DNA from: Enterobacter sp. 638
Lineage (GTDB): Bacteria; Pseudomonadota; Gammaproteobacteria; Enterobacterales; Enterobacteriaceae
DNA length: 64,000 bases
Reading direction: 5' to 3'
Assembly: GCF_000016325.1 (NCBI RefSeq)
Contig: NC_009425.1
Coordinates: 62,001 to 126,000 of the forward strand
Positions 44,446 to 51,518 of this stretch are shown here, in pieces. The translations under genes and the position numbers were made by a program. The notes under the pieces were generated by a model. That model ran no database searches, was not told the origin of the DNA, and saw only the letters and a program-made list of their open reading frames with translations. Every line of letters starts with the position of its first letter. Position 1 is the stretch's first letter.

Positions 44446-44983
44446 ATTGCACAGAATTCATCGCGGCGGTTTTTGATGCCGGTCCGGTTCGATCATTTTC
44501 TCCGTTCTGGGGGGATCGTTGCGCGAGAAGCGTTTTTCTGGCCAGCAACACGCGATATATATTCTTAATATCTTCCGCATAGGCCTTGCGCCGGGTGATG
44601 AGCTTTTTGCTCGGTCCGGTATTATATATCCCCACGCTGTCCCAGTTTTTCCCGTATGACCTGAAGTTGTGCGCCAGCACCCATGCGCCGGTATAAACAC
44701 AAATACACGGATCTTTCAGCAGACGTTCGCGCGTAATATTAAAGTTTTTAAGCTTGCCATAATGCGAGCTGTTCACCTGCATTCCGCAGACATCTTCCGT
44801 TCCGTCGCGATTCGATCCATTGATCGCCGCTGCTTTGAGTTTGCTTTCCTTAATTGAAATTGACATGAGCAGGAGGGGATCAATACGGTAATCGTGCCCG
44901 GCCTGGTCAAAGCACATCTGTGGAGCGGCTCCGGCTGAAAATGAAAGCACCAGGAGCGCAGCAGGGAATACAGTTATTTTCAT
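44444..44983 (-). CDS. VirB1-like lytic transglycosylase (F orf169/gene X)
   Basis: A 179-residue protein with signal peptide MKITVFPAALLVLSFSAGAA. The SLT fold begins with CFDQAGHDYRIDPLLLMSIS and IKESKL, whose Glu (in I-K-E-S) is the catalytic acid. NGSNRDGTEDVCGMQVNSSH supplies the G-x-M-Q-x-N motif. It opens peptidoglycan locally for the conjugation machine. The start at 44983 is preferred to an upstream ATG because AAGG lies 9 nt before it and it gives a normal signal peptide. In F it also lies between the leading region and oriT. Confidence 0.92.
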   Translation of the reverse strand: MKITVFPAALLVLSFSAGAAPQMCFDQAGHDYRIDPLLLMSISIKESKLKAAAINGSNRDGTEDVCGMQVNSSHYGKLKNFNITRERLLKDPCICVYTGAWVLAHNFRSYGKNWDSVGIYNTGPSKKLITRRKAYAEDIKNIYRVLLARKTLLAQRSPQNGENDRTGPASKTAAMNSVQ

Positions 44984-45159
44984 TATTCTGCCTTTTAGGG
45001 AGATATAAGCCTCACTGAGAGGGCGCATAAAAAATACCCCGCCAGATCATCCAAATCAAGTTAATTCCCTACAAACGCGCGGAAGCGCTTTAAATCATGC
45101 GTTTACAGTCAGGCCGAAATAAACAAGTCAGACCAGGCGCAGGTATTTCAGAGCCGCTC

Positions 45160-45230
45160 TTTACTCACCACTTAAAACATCACACCCCACGCAAGACTTC
45201 GTCTTGCAGATTTTGCCTTTTAAATCAGTG
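45160..45230 (-). other. oriT: oriT nick region
   Basis: On the minus strand GCAAGAC-GAA-GTCTTGC (a perfect 7-bp inverted repeat, 45191-45207) is followed by GCGTGGGGTGTGATGTTTTA, which matches the F nick region GCGTGGGGTGT/GGTGC. By analogy TraI cuts between the complements of 45182 and 45181. The 5' end then leads towards falling coordinates, bringing the psi/hok region in first. Confidence 0.85.
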
Positions 45231-45273
45231 GTTAAATGCTAAATTATTTCGGGATTTTGAGATATGAGCTTAA

Positions 45274-45485
45274 AAGGTGTGTTAATCCCCACACATTGCA
45301 GTGCTGGATTAACACACCTTGCAGTGCCGGATGCAGCACTGCAAGGTGTGGGGATTGTGTGTACGTAATAATTAGAGTAACTTAAAAACAGACAGTGCCG
45401 GATGCACACACCTCATAGTGCTGCATCCCCACACATCACAGTGCCGGAATAGCACACCTGACAGTGCCGGATTGACACACCTTTT
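45274..45485. repeat. 23-bp repeats and competing hairpins upstream of traM
   Basis: A 23-bp unit starting CAGTGCCGGAT and ending in ACACACCT-type sequence occurs at 45393, 45416, 45439 and 45462, and an in-phase pair at 45299 and 45322. These are likely TraM-binding (sbm) and IHF/TraY sites. Two inverted repeats share an arm: 45274-45288 with 45306-45320 (15 bp perfect) and 45314-45327 with 45336-45349 (14 bp perfect). Confidence 0.8.
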
Positions 45486-45591
45486 TCCTGTGCTGGCCCG
45501 GCGTGGCTCAGCTGGAAAATATAAGATTACCGAGAAATTCATCCCTGACAGTGCTGCATCCGGCACTGCATGAAAAAGACAGGAAAATATC

Positions 45592-45978
45592 ATGCCGCGT
45601 AAGAACATCTACTTCAAAGATAAAATTGACAGAGAAATACAGGATATACTTGAAATAGAGATACAAAAGGGGGCCACCACATCAGATATGAACTATTCAT
45701 CTATTGTGAATGAGCTGGTTCGACTCGGACTGATGGTCTACAAATCAAAAGAAGAAGGTTCCACCTTTGACCTTGACGGATTCAGACGTGACCTGATTAA
45801 GAAAGTCTCAGGCTCTCGGGAAGGAATGATGATTTTAACCGCGCTTGTTTCTGAAATATATGTCACGCTCAAAGGCCCCGAAGCAGGCGTGGCACTTGAT
45901 GACCTTATCAATAACAACATCAGCGCCATTAATGTTGCTGAAGATAATGCTGAAAGACAACACTTCCTGATGGACTGA
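45592..45978 (+). CDS. traM: TraM, oriT-binding relaxosome protein
   Basis: A 128-residue protein (F TraM 127). The N-terminal ribbon-helix-helix (MPRKNIYFKDKIDREIQDIL, then SSIVNELVRLGLMVYK) binds the repeats just upstream, and the C-terminal tetramer bundle ends in an acidic, hydrophobic tail (NAERQHFLMD) that docks to TraD. It links the relaxosome to the coupling protein and represses its own promoter. AGGAAAAT precedes the start. It belongs to the Klebsiella/pSLT-like TraM allele group rather than that of F, going by its divergent sequence. Confidence 0.9.
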   Translation: MPRKNIYFKDKIDREIQDILEIEIQKGATTSDMNYSSIVNELVRLGLMVYKSKEEGSTFDLDGFRRDLIKKVSGSREGMMILTALVSEIYVTLKGPEAGVALDDLINNNISAINVAEDNAERQHFLMD

Positions 45979-46017
45979 ATACACAGATTCTGGCCGGAGT
46001 TCACCGGCCACTTTCGA

Positions 46018-46659
46018 TCACTGCGGGCTCTCCTTTTCCCACGGCAGCGCCTCTTTTTCACACTGGTTTATTTTCTCTTTTAAGAAAACCTCAAACTCCA
46101 TACACAGCAATTTCAGCGCCTGACCATCCTCGTTCTGGTCCAGTATCCGTTCAGTGAAATAACCCAGCGTATTCATCAACCTTGTCAGCATTTCGTCATT
46201 CAGGCTGCGCTTATGCACTCTGGCCATTGTGCGTATCTCTTCAGCCAGATTATCCGGAATACGCATACTGTAGCCGGTCGTTTTACCCGGAATTAATACA
46301 CGCTCTCCTTCCCGCCACATCCACAACTGCTCTGCATGGTCATCATTCTGAATATCTTCACCACCTGAACGTTCACCCCTGTCAAGCAGCTGACCCAGCC
46401 ATGTCTCGAATTTAACGGCCAGTGAAATCAGCCGTTCCCCCTCCGCCGTTTTAATGACTGCACGCTCTGGCTGATAATTAAGAGATAAAAGAAGTCGCGC
46501 AATAATTTCATCGTTCACACTCCTTTTCCCCACTCTGGCGCATATTCTCAACTCCATAAGCAGATTATCCGGCGCACGAAGACGCCACTCTACCGCCTCT
46601 CCGGGACGGAACTTACGCGGCCGCCCCCGACCTTCCCACATTTTCTCTTTTACTTTCAT
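46018..46659 (-). CDS. tandem Arc-type ribbon-helix-helix DNA-binding protein
   Basis: A 213-residue protein with two Arc-like modules: VEWRLRAPDNLLMELRICAR with GKRSVNDEIIARLLLSL (about 25-65), and GYSMRIPDNLAEEIRTMARV with KRSLNDEMLTRLMNTLGYF (about 125-165). Each is followed by a helical extension. F TraY is also a fused double RHH protein at this point of the map, but TraY is read with the tra operon and is smaller (131 residues). Here the gene faces the opposite way and traJ and traY are missing from the interval, so this may be their functional substitute or a repressor. GGGAT upstream supports the ATG at 46659 over 46716. No experimental role can be inferred. Confidence 0.75.
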   Translation of the reverse strand: MKVKEKMWEGRGRPRKFRPGEAVEWRLRAPDNLLMELRICARVGKRSVNDEIIARLLLSLNYQPERAVIKTAEGERLISLAVKFETWLGQLLDRGERSGGEDIQNDDHAEQLWMWREGERVLIPGKTTGYSMRIPDNLAEEIRTMARVHKRSLNDEMLTRLMNTLGYFTERILDQNEDGQALKLLCMEFEVFLKEKINQCEKEALPWEKESPQ

Positions 46660-46750
46660 TGGTATAGATCCCACAAACAATAGGGTTACTTTCTGGCTGA
46701 CCAAGCCTACGCACATTTATATTCAGATAATTCCTAATCATTTATAAAAG

Positions 46751-46766
46751 TGTGACATGCGTCACA
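46751..46766. promoter_or_regulatory. perfect CRP-site core upstream of traA
   Basis: TGTGA-CATGCG-TCACA is an exact match to the cAMP-CRP half-sites with 6-bp spacing, with AAAAG before it and a T-run after it. It lies about 90 bp before the traA start and also within the upstream region of the divergent Arc-type gene, so it could control either. Confidence 0.7.
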
Positions 46767-46855
46767 GTTTTTTTTTTTTAGGGTCATGGGACAATATCGC
46801 GTGCGTAAACAACCACTTATGCACACACATTTTGTTTACATCCGGAGAAACAAGC

Positions 46856-47209
46856 ATGTCTATCAAAGATAATGCCCTCAATGTCGTGAAGGGATGGGCG
46901 GTAGCGTCCTTATTCCGCACTGCTCTTGAAAATCGTCAGATGAAAAAGTTCCTGAAAAATGGGGGGCTGATTTTAATTTCACTTATGGTCGCTCATCCGG
47001 TTCTTGCAGCAGGAACGGATTTACTCGCACCGCAACAAGCAACCGTCAACAGTACGTTCGGCTCGGGCTCGTCTTTAATTAAATGGTTCTATATCGCGGA
47101 AATTGTGATGGGCCTGTTTATTTATATTAAAGCGCGCTCGCCACTCGTCTTTGTCGGTATCGTGGGCTGTATTATCTTCACCCGCGTCGCTTTCTCTATT
47201 GCGAGCTGA
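46856..47209 (+). CDS. traA: TraA, F-type propilin
   Basis: A 117-residue prepropilin. A long leader (about 51 residues) ends MVAHPVLA before AGTDLLAPQQ, a signal peptidase I site, giving a mature pilin of about 66 residues. It has two hydrophobic segments (IKWFYIAEIVMGLFIYI and LVFVGIVGCIIFTRVAFSIA) separated by a short basic loop, as in F pilin (70 residues). CCGGAGAAACAAGC supplies the ribosome binding site for the ATG at 46856; the longer upstream frame is not translated-looking. It is the first gene of the transfer operon and overlaps traL by one base. Confidence 0.93.
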   Translation: MSIKDNALNVVKGWAVASLFRTALENRQMKKFLKNGGLILISLMVAHPVLAAGTDLLAPQQATVNSTFGSGSSLIKWFYIAEIVMGLFIYIKARSPLVFVGIVGCIIFTRVAFSIAS

Positions 47210-47514
47210 TGATGAGCGGGGAAGAGGATAAATACTACTTCCCGGAAACGCTCAATCAGCAGGAACGCTATTTCGGTTTGCCCTTAGACGAAATCATTAT
47301 TGTTGCGCCTCTGATTATCCTGGGCGTGCTCAATAATATGTCTACCGAACTTTCCATAATAGCGGGCCTGCTCTGGGCATCAGTCAGGTATCTGAAAAAA
47401 GGACAAGGCTCTTTCTGGTTACTGAATTTCTGTTACTGGCATCTGCCTTCTCTTTTATTCAAGGTCACCTTCCGAAAAATACCTGATTCCAGCTTCCGGC
47501 ACTGGAGGGCGTAA
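47209..47514 (+). CDS. traL: TraL, pilus assembly inner-membrane protein
   Basis: A 101-residue protein with the family's N-terminal block (YYFPETLNQQERYFGLPLDE) and two hydrophobic segments (IIIVAPLIILGVL and LSIIAGLLWASVRYL). TraL belongs to the VirB3 group and works with the TraC ATPase at the inner membrane. Two ATGs in tandem begin the gene; the first overlaps the traA stop. Slightly longer than F TraL (91). Confidence 0.92.
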   Translation: MMSGEEDKYYFPETLNQQERYFGLPLDEIIIVAPLIILGVLNNMSTELSIIAGLLWASVRYLKKGQGSFWLLNFCYWHLPSLLFKVTFRKIPDSSFRHWRA

Positions 47515-47519
47515 TTCCC

Positions 47520-48101
47520 ATGGAACTCAAAATTAAAGGCGAGCGCGATAAACAACTCAGTTATGCGTTTATTGGCCTCGTTTCATTACTGGTTCTGAGT
47601 GGCACGGGAAATGTACTGACCGGCTCTCTGGCGTGGTATTTCGCGACCACCCAGAAAACCGTCACCACGCCCATGACCTATAACCAGCCATTCACCTCTG
47701 ACGCTGTCAGCGCAGATGCATCCGGCATGACCATGTTCGCCTCTTCCTTTATTTACTGGCGGCTGAATGTGAGTCCGGAGAACATCGATAACAACCAGAA
47801 AATGCTGCTCGGGTTTGTCCCGTCAACTGAACGGGACCTGCTCCGTAAAGCGCTGGATGTTGAAGCTGAACGCATCAAGAAAGGCGGCATCACTACCCGG
47901 TTCGACACGAAGGATATCCGGGTGATGACCGACGGCTCCGTGGAGTTCAGCGGTACGCTGAAATCCGCCACCACCAACGGTGCCATCACCACCCCCCTGA
48001 AGGACCAGGACAAAACCTACCGCCTGAACATCAGCTACCAGAACGGACTGGTGAATCTCCACTCCTTTGAAGAGCTTCAGCCGGTCACCACCACCAACTG
48101 A
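47520..48101 (+). CDS. traE: TraE, VirB5-like pilus tip/assembly protein
   Basis: A 193-residue protein (F TraE 188) with a short cytoplasmic start (MELKIKGERDKQL) and one membrane segment (about 14-38), followed by a periplasmic domain containing FASSFIYWRLNVSPENIDNN. It belongs to the core channel of the F-type secretion system. It follows traL by 5 bp and precedes traK by 11 bp. Confidence 0.93.
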   Translation: MELKIKGERDKQLSYAFIGLVSLLVLSGTGNVLTGSLAWYFATTQKTVTTPMTYNQPFTSDAVSADASGMTMFASSFIYWRLNVSPENIDNNQKMLLGFVPSTERDLLRKALDVEAERIKKGGITTRFDTKDIRVMTDGSVEFSGTLKSATTNGAITTPLKDQDKTYRLNISYQNGLVNLHSFEELQPVTTTN

Positions 48102-48112
48102 CAGGACTGCCC

Positions 48113-48853
48113 ATGAAACTTCGCATTTCACCGGCAGCTGCTGCTGTGTTACTGGCATCGGGAATCTTTACCAGCGGCCTTCGGGCCGCTACCGCACCCG
48201 CCGCCATCCCCTTTGAGAACGACGCCGCCTTTAATGTCACGCTCAGTAACACCAACCCGACGAAGGTTGTTGTGGACGGGGAATTAATTACCAGCATCAG
48301 CGGGCCAACCGGTGCCTACGACCAGAGCACTACCGACGATGGCGCACTCATTCTGTCGCCGCTTGTCGGCCAGAACTTCACGCTGTTTATCCAGACTGAC
48401 CACGGCTCCTCTCTGAGCCTGAACGTCAGACCCCAGGCCGGAAACGGCAAAACCCTGCGCTTTACTCCCATGTCACCACCGCTGCGCAAAAACGATGACG
48501 CTAAGGCATGGGAAGAAGGGCAGACCTATGAGAAAACCCTGGTCGCACTGTCGCGTGCCGTGGTGAACGGTCAGGTGCCGGACGACTATGTGGAGTATCC
48601 CGTCAGCCGTATGACGGCGTACACGCCATCCACGCCCGTTCGTCTCACGCCGGAACGCCAGTTTGTCGGCAACCACCTGCGCATCGTGCGCTTTCGCATG
48701 AACAACCCTGGCAGCATTACCCAGAGCCTGCGCGAGCGCGACTTCTGGCTGAAGGGGGTTCGCGCCGTCATGCTCTCCCAAAACCAGCTGTATGCCGGGG
48801 GCGAAGGGTATGCCTGGGTCGTGTTTTCGGATGACGGAGTACCGCGCTCATGA
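48113..48853 (+). CDS. traK: TraK, secretin-like outer-membrane core protein (VirB9-like)
   Basis: A 246-residue protein (F 242) with signal peptide MKLRISPAAAAVLLASGIFT. The central region NDAAFNVTLSNTNPTKVVVD is the secretin-like N-domain, and FWLKGVRAVMLSQNQLYAGG lies near the C-terminus. It forms the outer-membrane ring with TraV and TraB. Its end overlaps the traB start by 4 bases. Confidence 0.93.
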   Translation: MKLRISPAAAAVLLASGIFTSGLRAATAPAAIPFENDAAFNVTLSNTNPTKVVVDGELITSISGPTGAYDQSTTDDGALILSPLVGQNFTLFIQTDHGSSLSLNVRPQAGNGKTLRFTPMSPPLRKNDDAKAWEEGQTYEKTLVALSRAVVNGQVPDDYVEYPVSRMTAYTPSTPVRLTPERQFVGNHLRIVRFRMNNPGSITQSLRERDFWLKGVRAVMLSQNQLYAGGEGYAWVVFSDDGVPRS

Positions 48854-50250
48854 GTCTGAACGAAAATCTTAAAACCCGCCGCACCCAGTTGGCTGTTCTG
48901 GCCACCGTGATTGCCGTCGGTGCCGCCACCGCCGGCGGCGTGATGTGGTACGGGAATCATCAGGAACAGCAAAAGCACCCTGCGCCTGTTGCCGCACCCA
49001 ATATGACCGGCGTGGTCACCGCCTCCTTTAATGAGCAGGTGAACGACGCGGCACTGGCACAGCAGCAGGCCAAAACCTCTGCGCTTGAGCAGCAGTACGC
49101 CACGCTTGCTCAGCTGGTCGCCCAGAACAAGCTCACCACAGAACAGAAACTGGCCGAGAAGGACGCTGAAATTCAGCGCCTGACCGACCAGGTCCAGAAA
49201 GCCCCCGGCAGCAACACGACCACGGGCCAGCAGTCACCACCTGCTGGCCAGAACGGAACACCACTCCCGGGTCCCGTTGCTGCCGGTCAGGCCCGACCGC
49301 CGGAATACTCCGTCACCCCCAACGCACCGGCCGCCACTGGTGTCAACATGGGGCAGGGCGCAGGGTTCTATCCGGGCGGCTCAGGCCAGCGATTAACCGG
49401 TGGACTCTCCACCACGAAGTTCAGTTATGACAGCCTAAAAAAGAAGCCCACTAAGCTGCCGTGGATACCGTCCGGCTCTTTCTCTGACGCCGTCATGATT
49501 GAAGGGGCTGATGCCAATGCCAGCGTCACCGGTCAGCAAAACACCAGTCCCGTAACGCTTCGCCTGCAGGGCAATATTCAGATGCCCAACAACAAGGAAT
49601 ACAGCGCCGACGGATGTTTCATCGTAGGGGAAATCTGGGGTGACATTTCCAGTGAGCGCGGCACCGTGCGCACCCAGTCCATCAGCTGCGTGCTGAAGAA
49701 CGGCAAACACGTCGATATGGAGTTTCAGGGGCACGTCAGCTACCAGGGCAAAAACGGGATTCGCGGCAAGCCTGTCATGCGTAACGGCATGATTGTCGGC
49801 TACGCCGGCGCGGCCGGTATGCTGTCTGGTTTTGGTGAGGGCATCAAGTCCGCCGCCACACCGTCCGTGGGTCTCGGTGCAACAGCCGATGTTGGCGCAG
49901 GTGACGTATTCAAACAGGGCTTCGGGGGCGGTGCCAATAAAGCGGCTGACACGCTGAGCCAGTACTGGATCAAGCGCGCCGAGCAGTATCACCCGGTGAT
50001 TGATATCGGGGCCGGCAACCAGGTCACGGTGGTATTCCAGAAGGGCTTCCGCCTTGAAACACTGGAAGATGCTGAGGACGCGAAGGCGAAAGAGGAGTTG
50101 CAGAAAGCCGGCAATGCCGCGCAGAACGCTGTCTCGCCACAACCTGCCAGTCAGTCGACCACCTCCGGCACGGCGTCAGTCGGCAATATCAATCCCGATG
50201 ATGTGCTTCGTCAGGCCAGCCAGCTGCGCCTCGGTGACACTATCAACTGA
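48850..50250 (+). CDS. traB: TraB, VirB10-like channel scaffold
   Basis: A 466-residue protein (F 475) with one membrane anchor (about 14-34), a coiled coil (about 58-112), a Pro/Gln/Gly-rich spacer (about 118-170) and a C-terminal beta-barrel-type domain with DGCFIVGEIWGDISSERGTV and MEFQGHVSYQGKNGIRGKPV. It spans the periplasm and joins TraK/TraV to the inner membrane. Translation is coupled to traK by an ATGA overlap. Confidence 0.94.
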   Translation: MSLNENLKTRRTQLAVLATVIAVGAATAGGVMWYGNHQEQQKHPAPVAAPNMTGVVTASFNEQVNDAALAQQQAKTSALEQQYATLAQLVAQNKLTTEQKLAEKDAEIQRLTDQVQKAPGSNTTTGQQSPPAGQNGTPLPGPVAAGQARPPEYSVTPNAPAATGVNMGQGAGFYPGGSGQRLTGGLSTTKFSYDSLKKKPTKLPWIPSGSFSDAVMIEGADANASVTGQQNTSPVTLRLQGNIQMPNNKEYSADGCFIVGEIWGDISSERGTVRTQSISCVLKNGKHVDMEFQGHVSYQGKNGIRGKPVMRNGMIVGYAGAAGMLSGFGEGIKSAATPSVGLGATADVGAGDVFKQGFGGGANKAADTLSQYWIKRAEQYHPVIDIGAGNQVTVVFQKGFRLETLEDAEDAKAKEELQKAGNAAQNAVSPQPASQSTTSGTASVGNINPDDVLRQASQLRLGDTIN

Positions 50251-50263
50251 TGATGAGGTAAAT

Positions 50264-50533
50264 ATGAACGCACGAAAAATACTGCATTGGGCAGCCACTG
50301 GCTGGACCCCGATGCTGATATTCATCGCTTCAATAGTTGTTTTATACGCCACACTGCACTCCCATTTTATGTGCGTGCAGCTGACTGGATTATTGCTCTG
50401 CGGCTTAAGTGGACTTCTGTTATGTGAATCAATGACGGGCGGGAGTCTGTGGCGGATGTTGAATCAGCAACCTTCAGATAATGAAGGAAAGACATCGATT
50501 ACAGGTCATGCAGATAAAGATGATCAGGGGTAA
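50264..50533 (+). CDS. small membrane protein in the traP/trbD position
   Basis: Eighty-nine residues starting MNARKILHWAATGWTPMLIF. Two or three hydrophobic segments (about 15-33 and 36-55) are followed by an acidic tail. GATGAGGTAAAT gives a good ribosome binding site. It stands between traB and traV where F has traP-trbD-trbG, but I see no sequence likeness to those, so it is probably an accessory tra-operon gene, perhaps paired with the next membrane protein. Confidence 0.65.
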   Translation: MNARKILHWAATGWTPMLIFIASIVVLYATLHSHFMCVQLTGLLLCGLSGLLLCESMTGGSLWRMLNQQPSDNEGKTSITGHADKDDQG

Positions 50534-50538
50534 TCAAC

Positions 50539-50901
50539 ATGTTTTCTGACTTGCGCCACCTCGCTATTCCATCGCTGATTTTTGCCATTGAGCTTACGGT
50601 GTGGGCCGTTCTGATTCGAAACGGTTACGGTGAATATGGCTGGAAATACTGGCGAGCAGGCCTCCTTGCGAGTCTGGTCATCCTCCTTCACACCAACATG
50701 ATTTTCTATGGCTCAAAAGAGCGAATCTGGCATGCAGCAGGTGTTCTCGCACCCTGGGTCATCCTGGTTCCGGCATTCATCGTGTTCTGCTTTATTCAAA
50801 CGAATCAGGACTTACTGACGCTGGACTGGTTTTTCACCGGCGTCTTTGCCAGTGGCGTATTCCAGTGGCTCTTTAATGTCCTGGTGAGAAACTTCAGGTA
50901 A
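50539..50901 (+). CDS. membrane protein, 120 aa, four hydrophobic segments
   Basis: Starts MFSDLRHLAIPSLIFAIELT. Hydrophobic stretches fall at about 10-27, 40-57, 69-88 and 98-115. AGGGGTAATCAAC precedes the ATG, and the previous gene ends 5 bases before. I do not recognise it; its place in the operon and its topology suggest an inner-membrane accessory of the transfer system such as an entry-exclusion or assembly helper, without proof. Confidence 0.65.
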   Translation: MFSDLRHLAIPSLIFAIELTVWAVLIRNGYGEYGWKYWRAGLLASLVILLHTNMIFYGSKERIWHAAGVLAPWVILVPAFIVFCFIQTNQDLLTLDWFFTGVFASGVFQWLFNVLVRNFR

Positions 50902-50960
50902 TCAGAACACGGCATCACCTCTTCCACGACTATCCCTTTAACACCAACCGGAGTTATCCC

Positions 50961-51518
50961 ATGAAAAAACTACTGGGCGCTGCACTGCTGTGCAGCGCAC
51001 TGACTGGCTGTGCCGGTCTCAATTCTGATTTCGACTGCAACAAGACCGCGACCGACCAGTGCCTGACCACAGGTGAGGCCAACAAGCTGGCCGCGCAGGG
51101 TAAAAATCTCGACTCCCTCGCCGCCGATAAAGCCGCAAAAAAGCCTGCGGGTGAAACCCTGCCGGCACTGCGTAACACAGCGCCGGTCGTGAATCCCGGT
51201 CGTCCTGTCTCCGTCGCAGCAACCGGAACCGCCATCGCGAAACCCATTGCGCCACGACCACTGGCCACCGCGCCATCTGGTTCGACCGGCTCTCTGGTGA
51301 CGCCGCTGACGACCGCCGGTCATGTTACCCCGGTGACACCAGTGAATACGGCGGGACGGGTGCCGGTTCAGCGCATTCCGGATGCGACCCAGCGTCTGTG
51401 GATTGCCCCCTGGGTCGACACCGATGACAACTTTCATCAGCCCGCCGTGGTGGAGTTCGTGAAGAACAAATCCCACTGGGATGAGAGTTATCGTGTGATC
51501 GGGGAGGGTGGCGAATGA
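50961..51518 (+). CDS. traV: TraV, outer-membrane lipoprotein (VirB7-like)
   Basis: A 185-residue lipoprotein (F 171). MKKLLGAALLCSALTGCAGL contains the lipobox LTGC with lipidation at Cys17. Further Cys residues (DFDCNKTATDQCLTTGEANK) follow as in the family, for disulfides. The middle is Ala/Pro/Thr-rich, and the conserved end has QRLWIAPWVDTDDNFHQPAV. It anchors TraK in the outer membrane. The end overlaps traC by 4 bases. F has traR between traV and traC; here there is no traR. Confidence 0.93.
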   Translation: MKKLLGAALLCSALTGCAGLNSDFDCNKTATDQCLTTGEANKLAAQGKNLDSLAADKAAKKPAGETLPALRNTAPVVNPGRPVSVAATGTAIAKPIAPRPLATAPSGSTGSLVTPLTTAGHVTPVTPVNTAGRVPVQRIPDATQRLWIAPWVDTDDNFHQPAVVEFVKNKSHWDESYRVIGEGGE

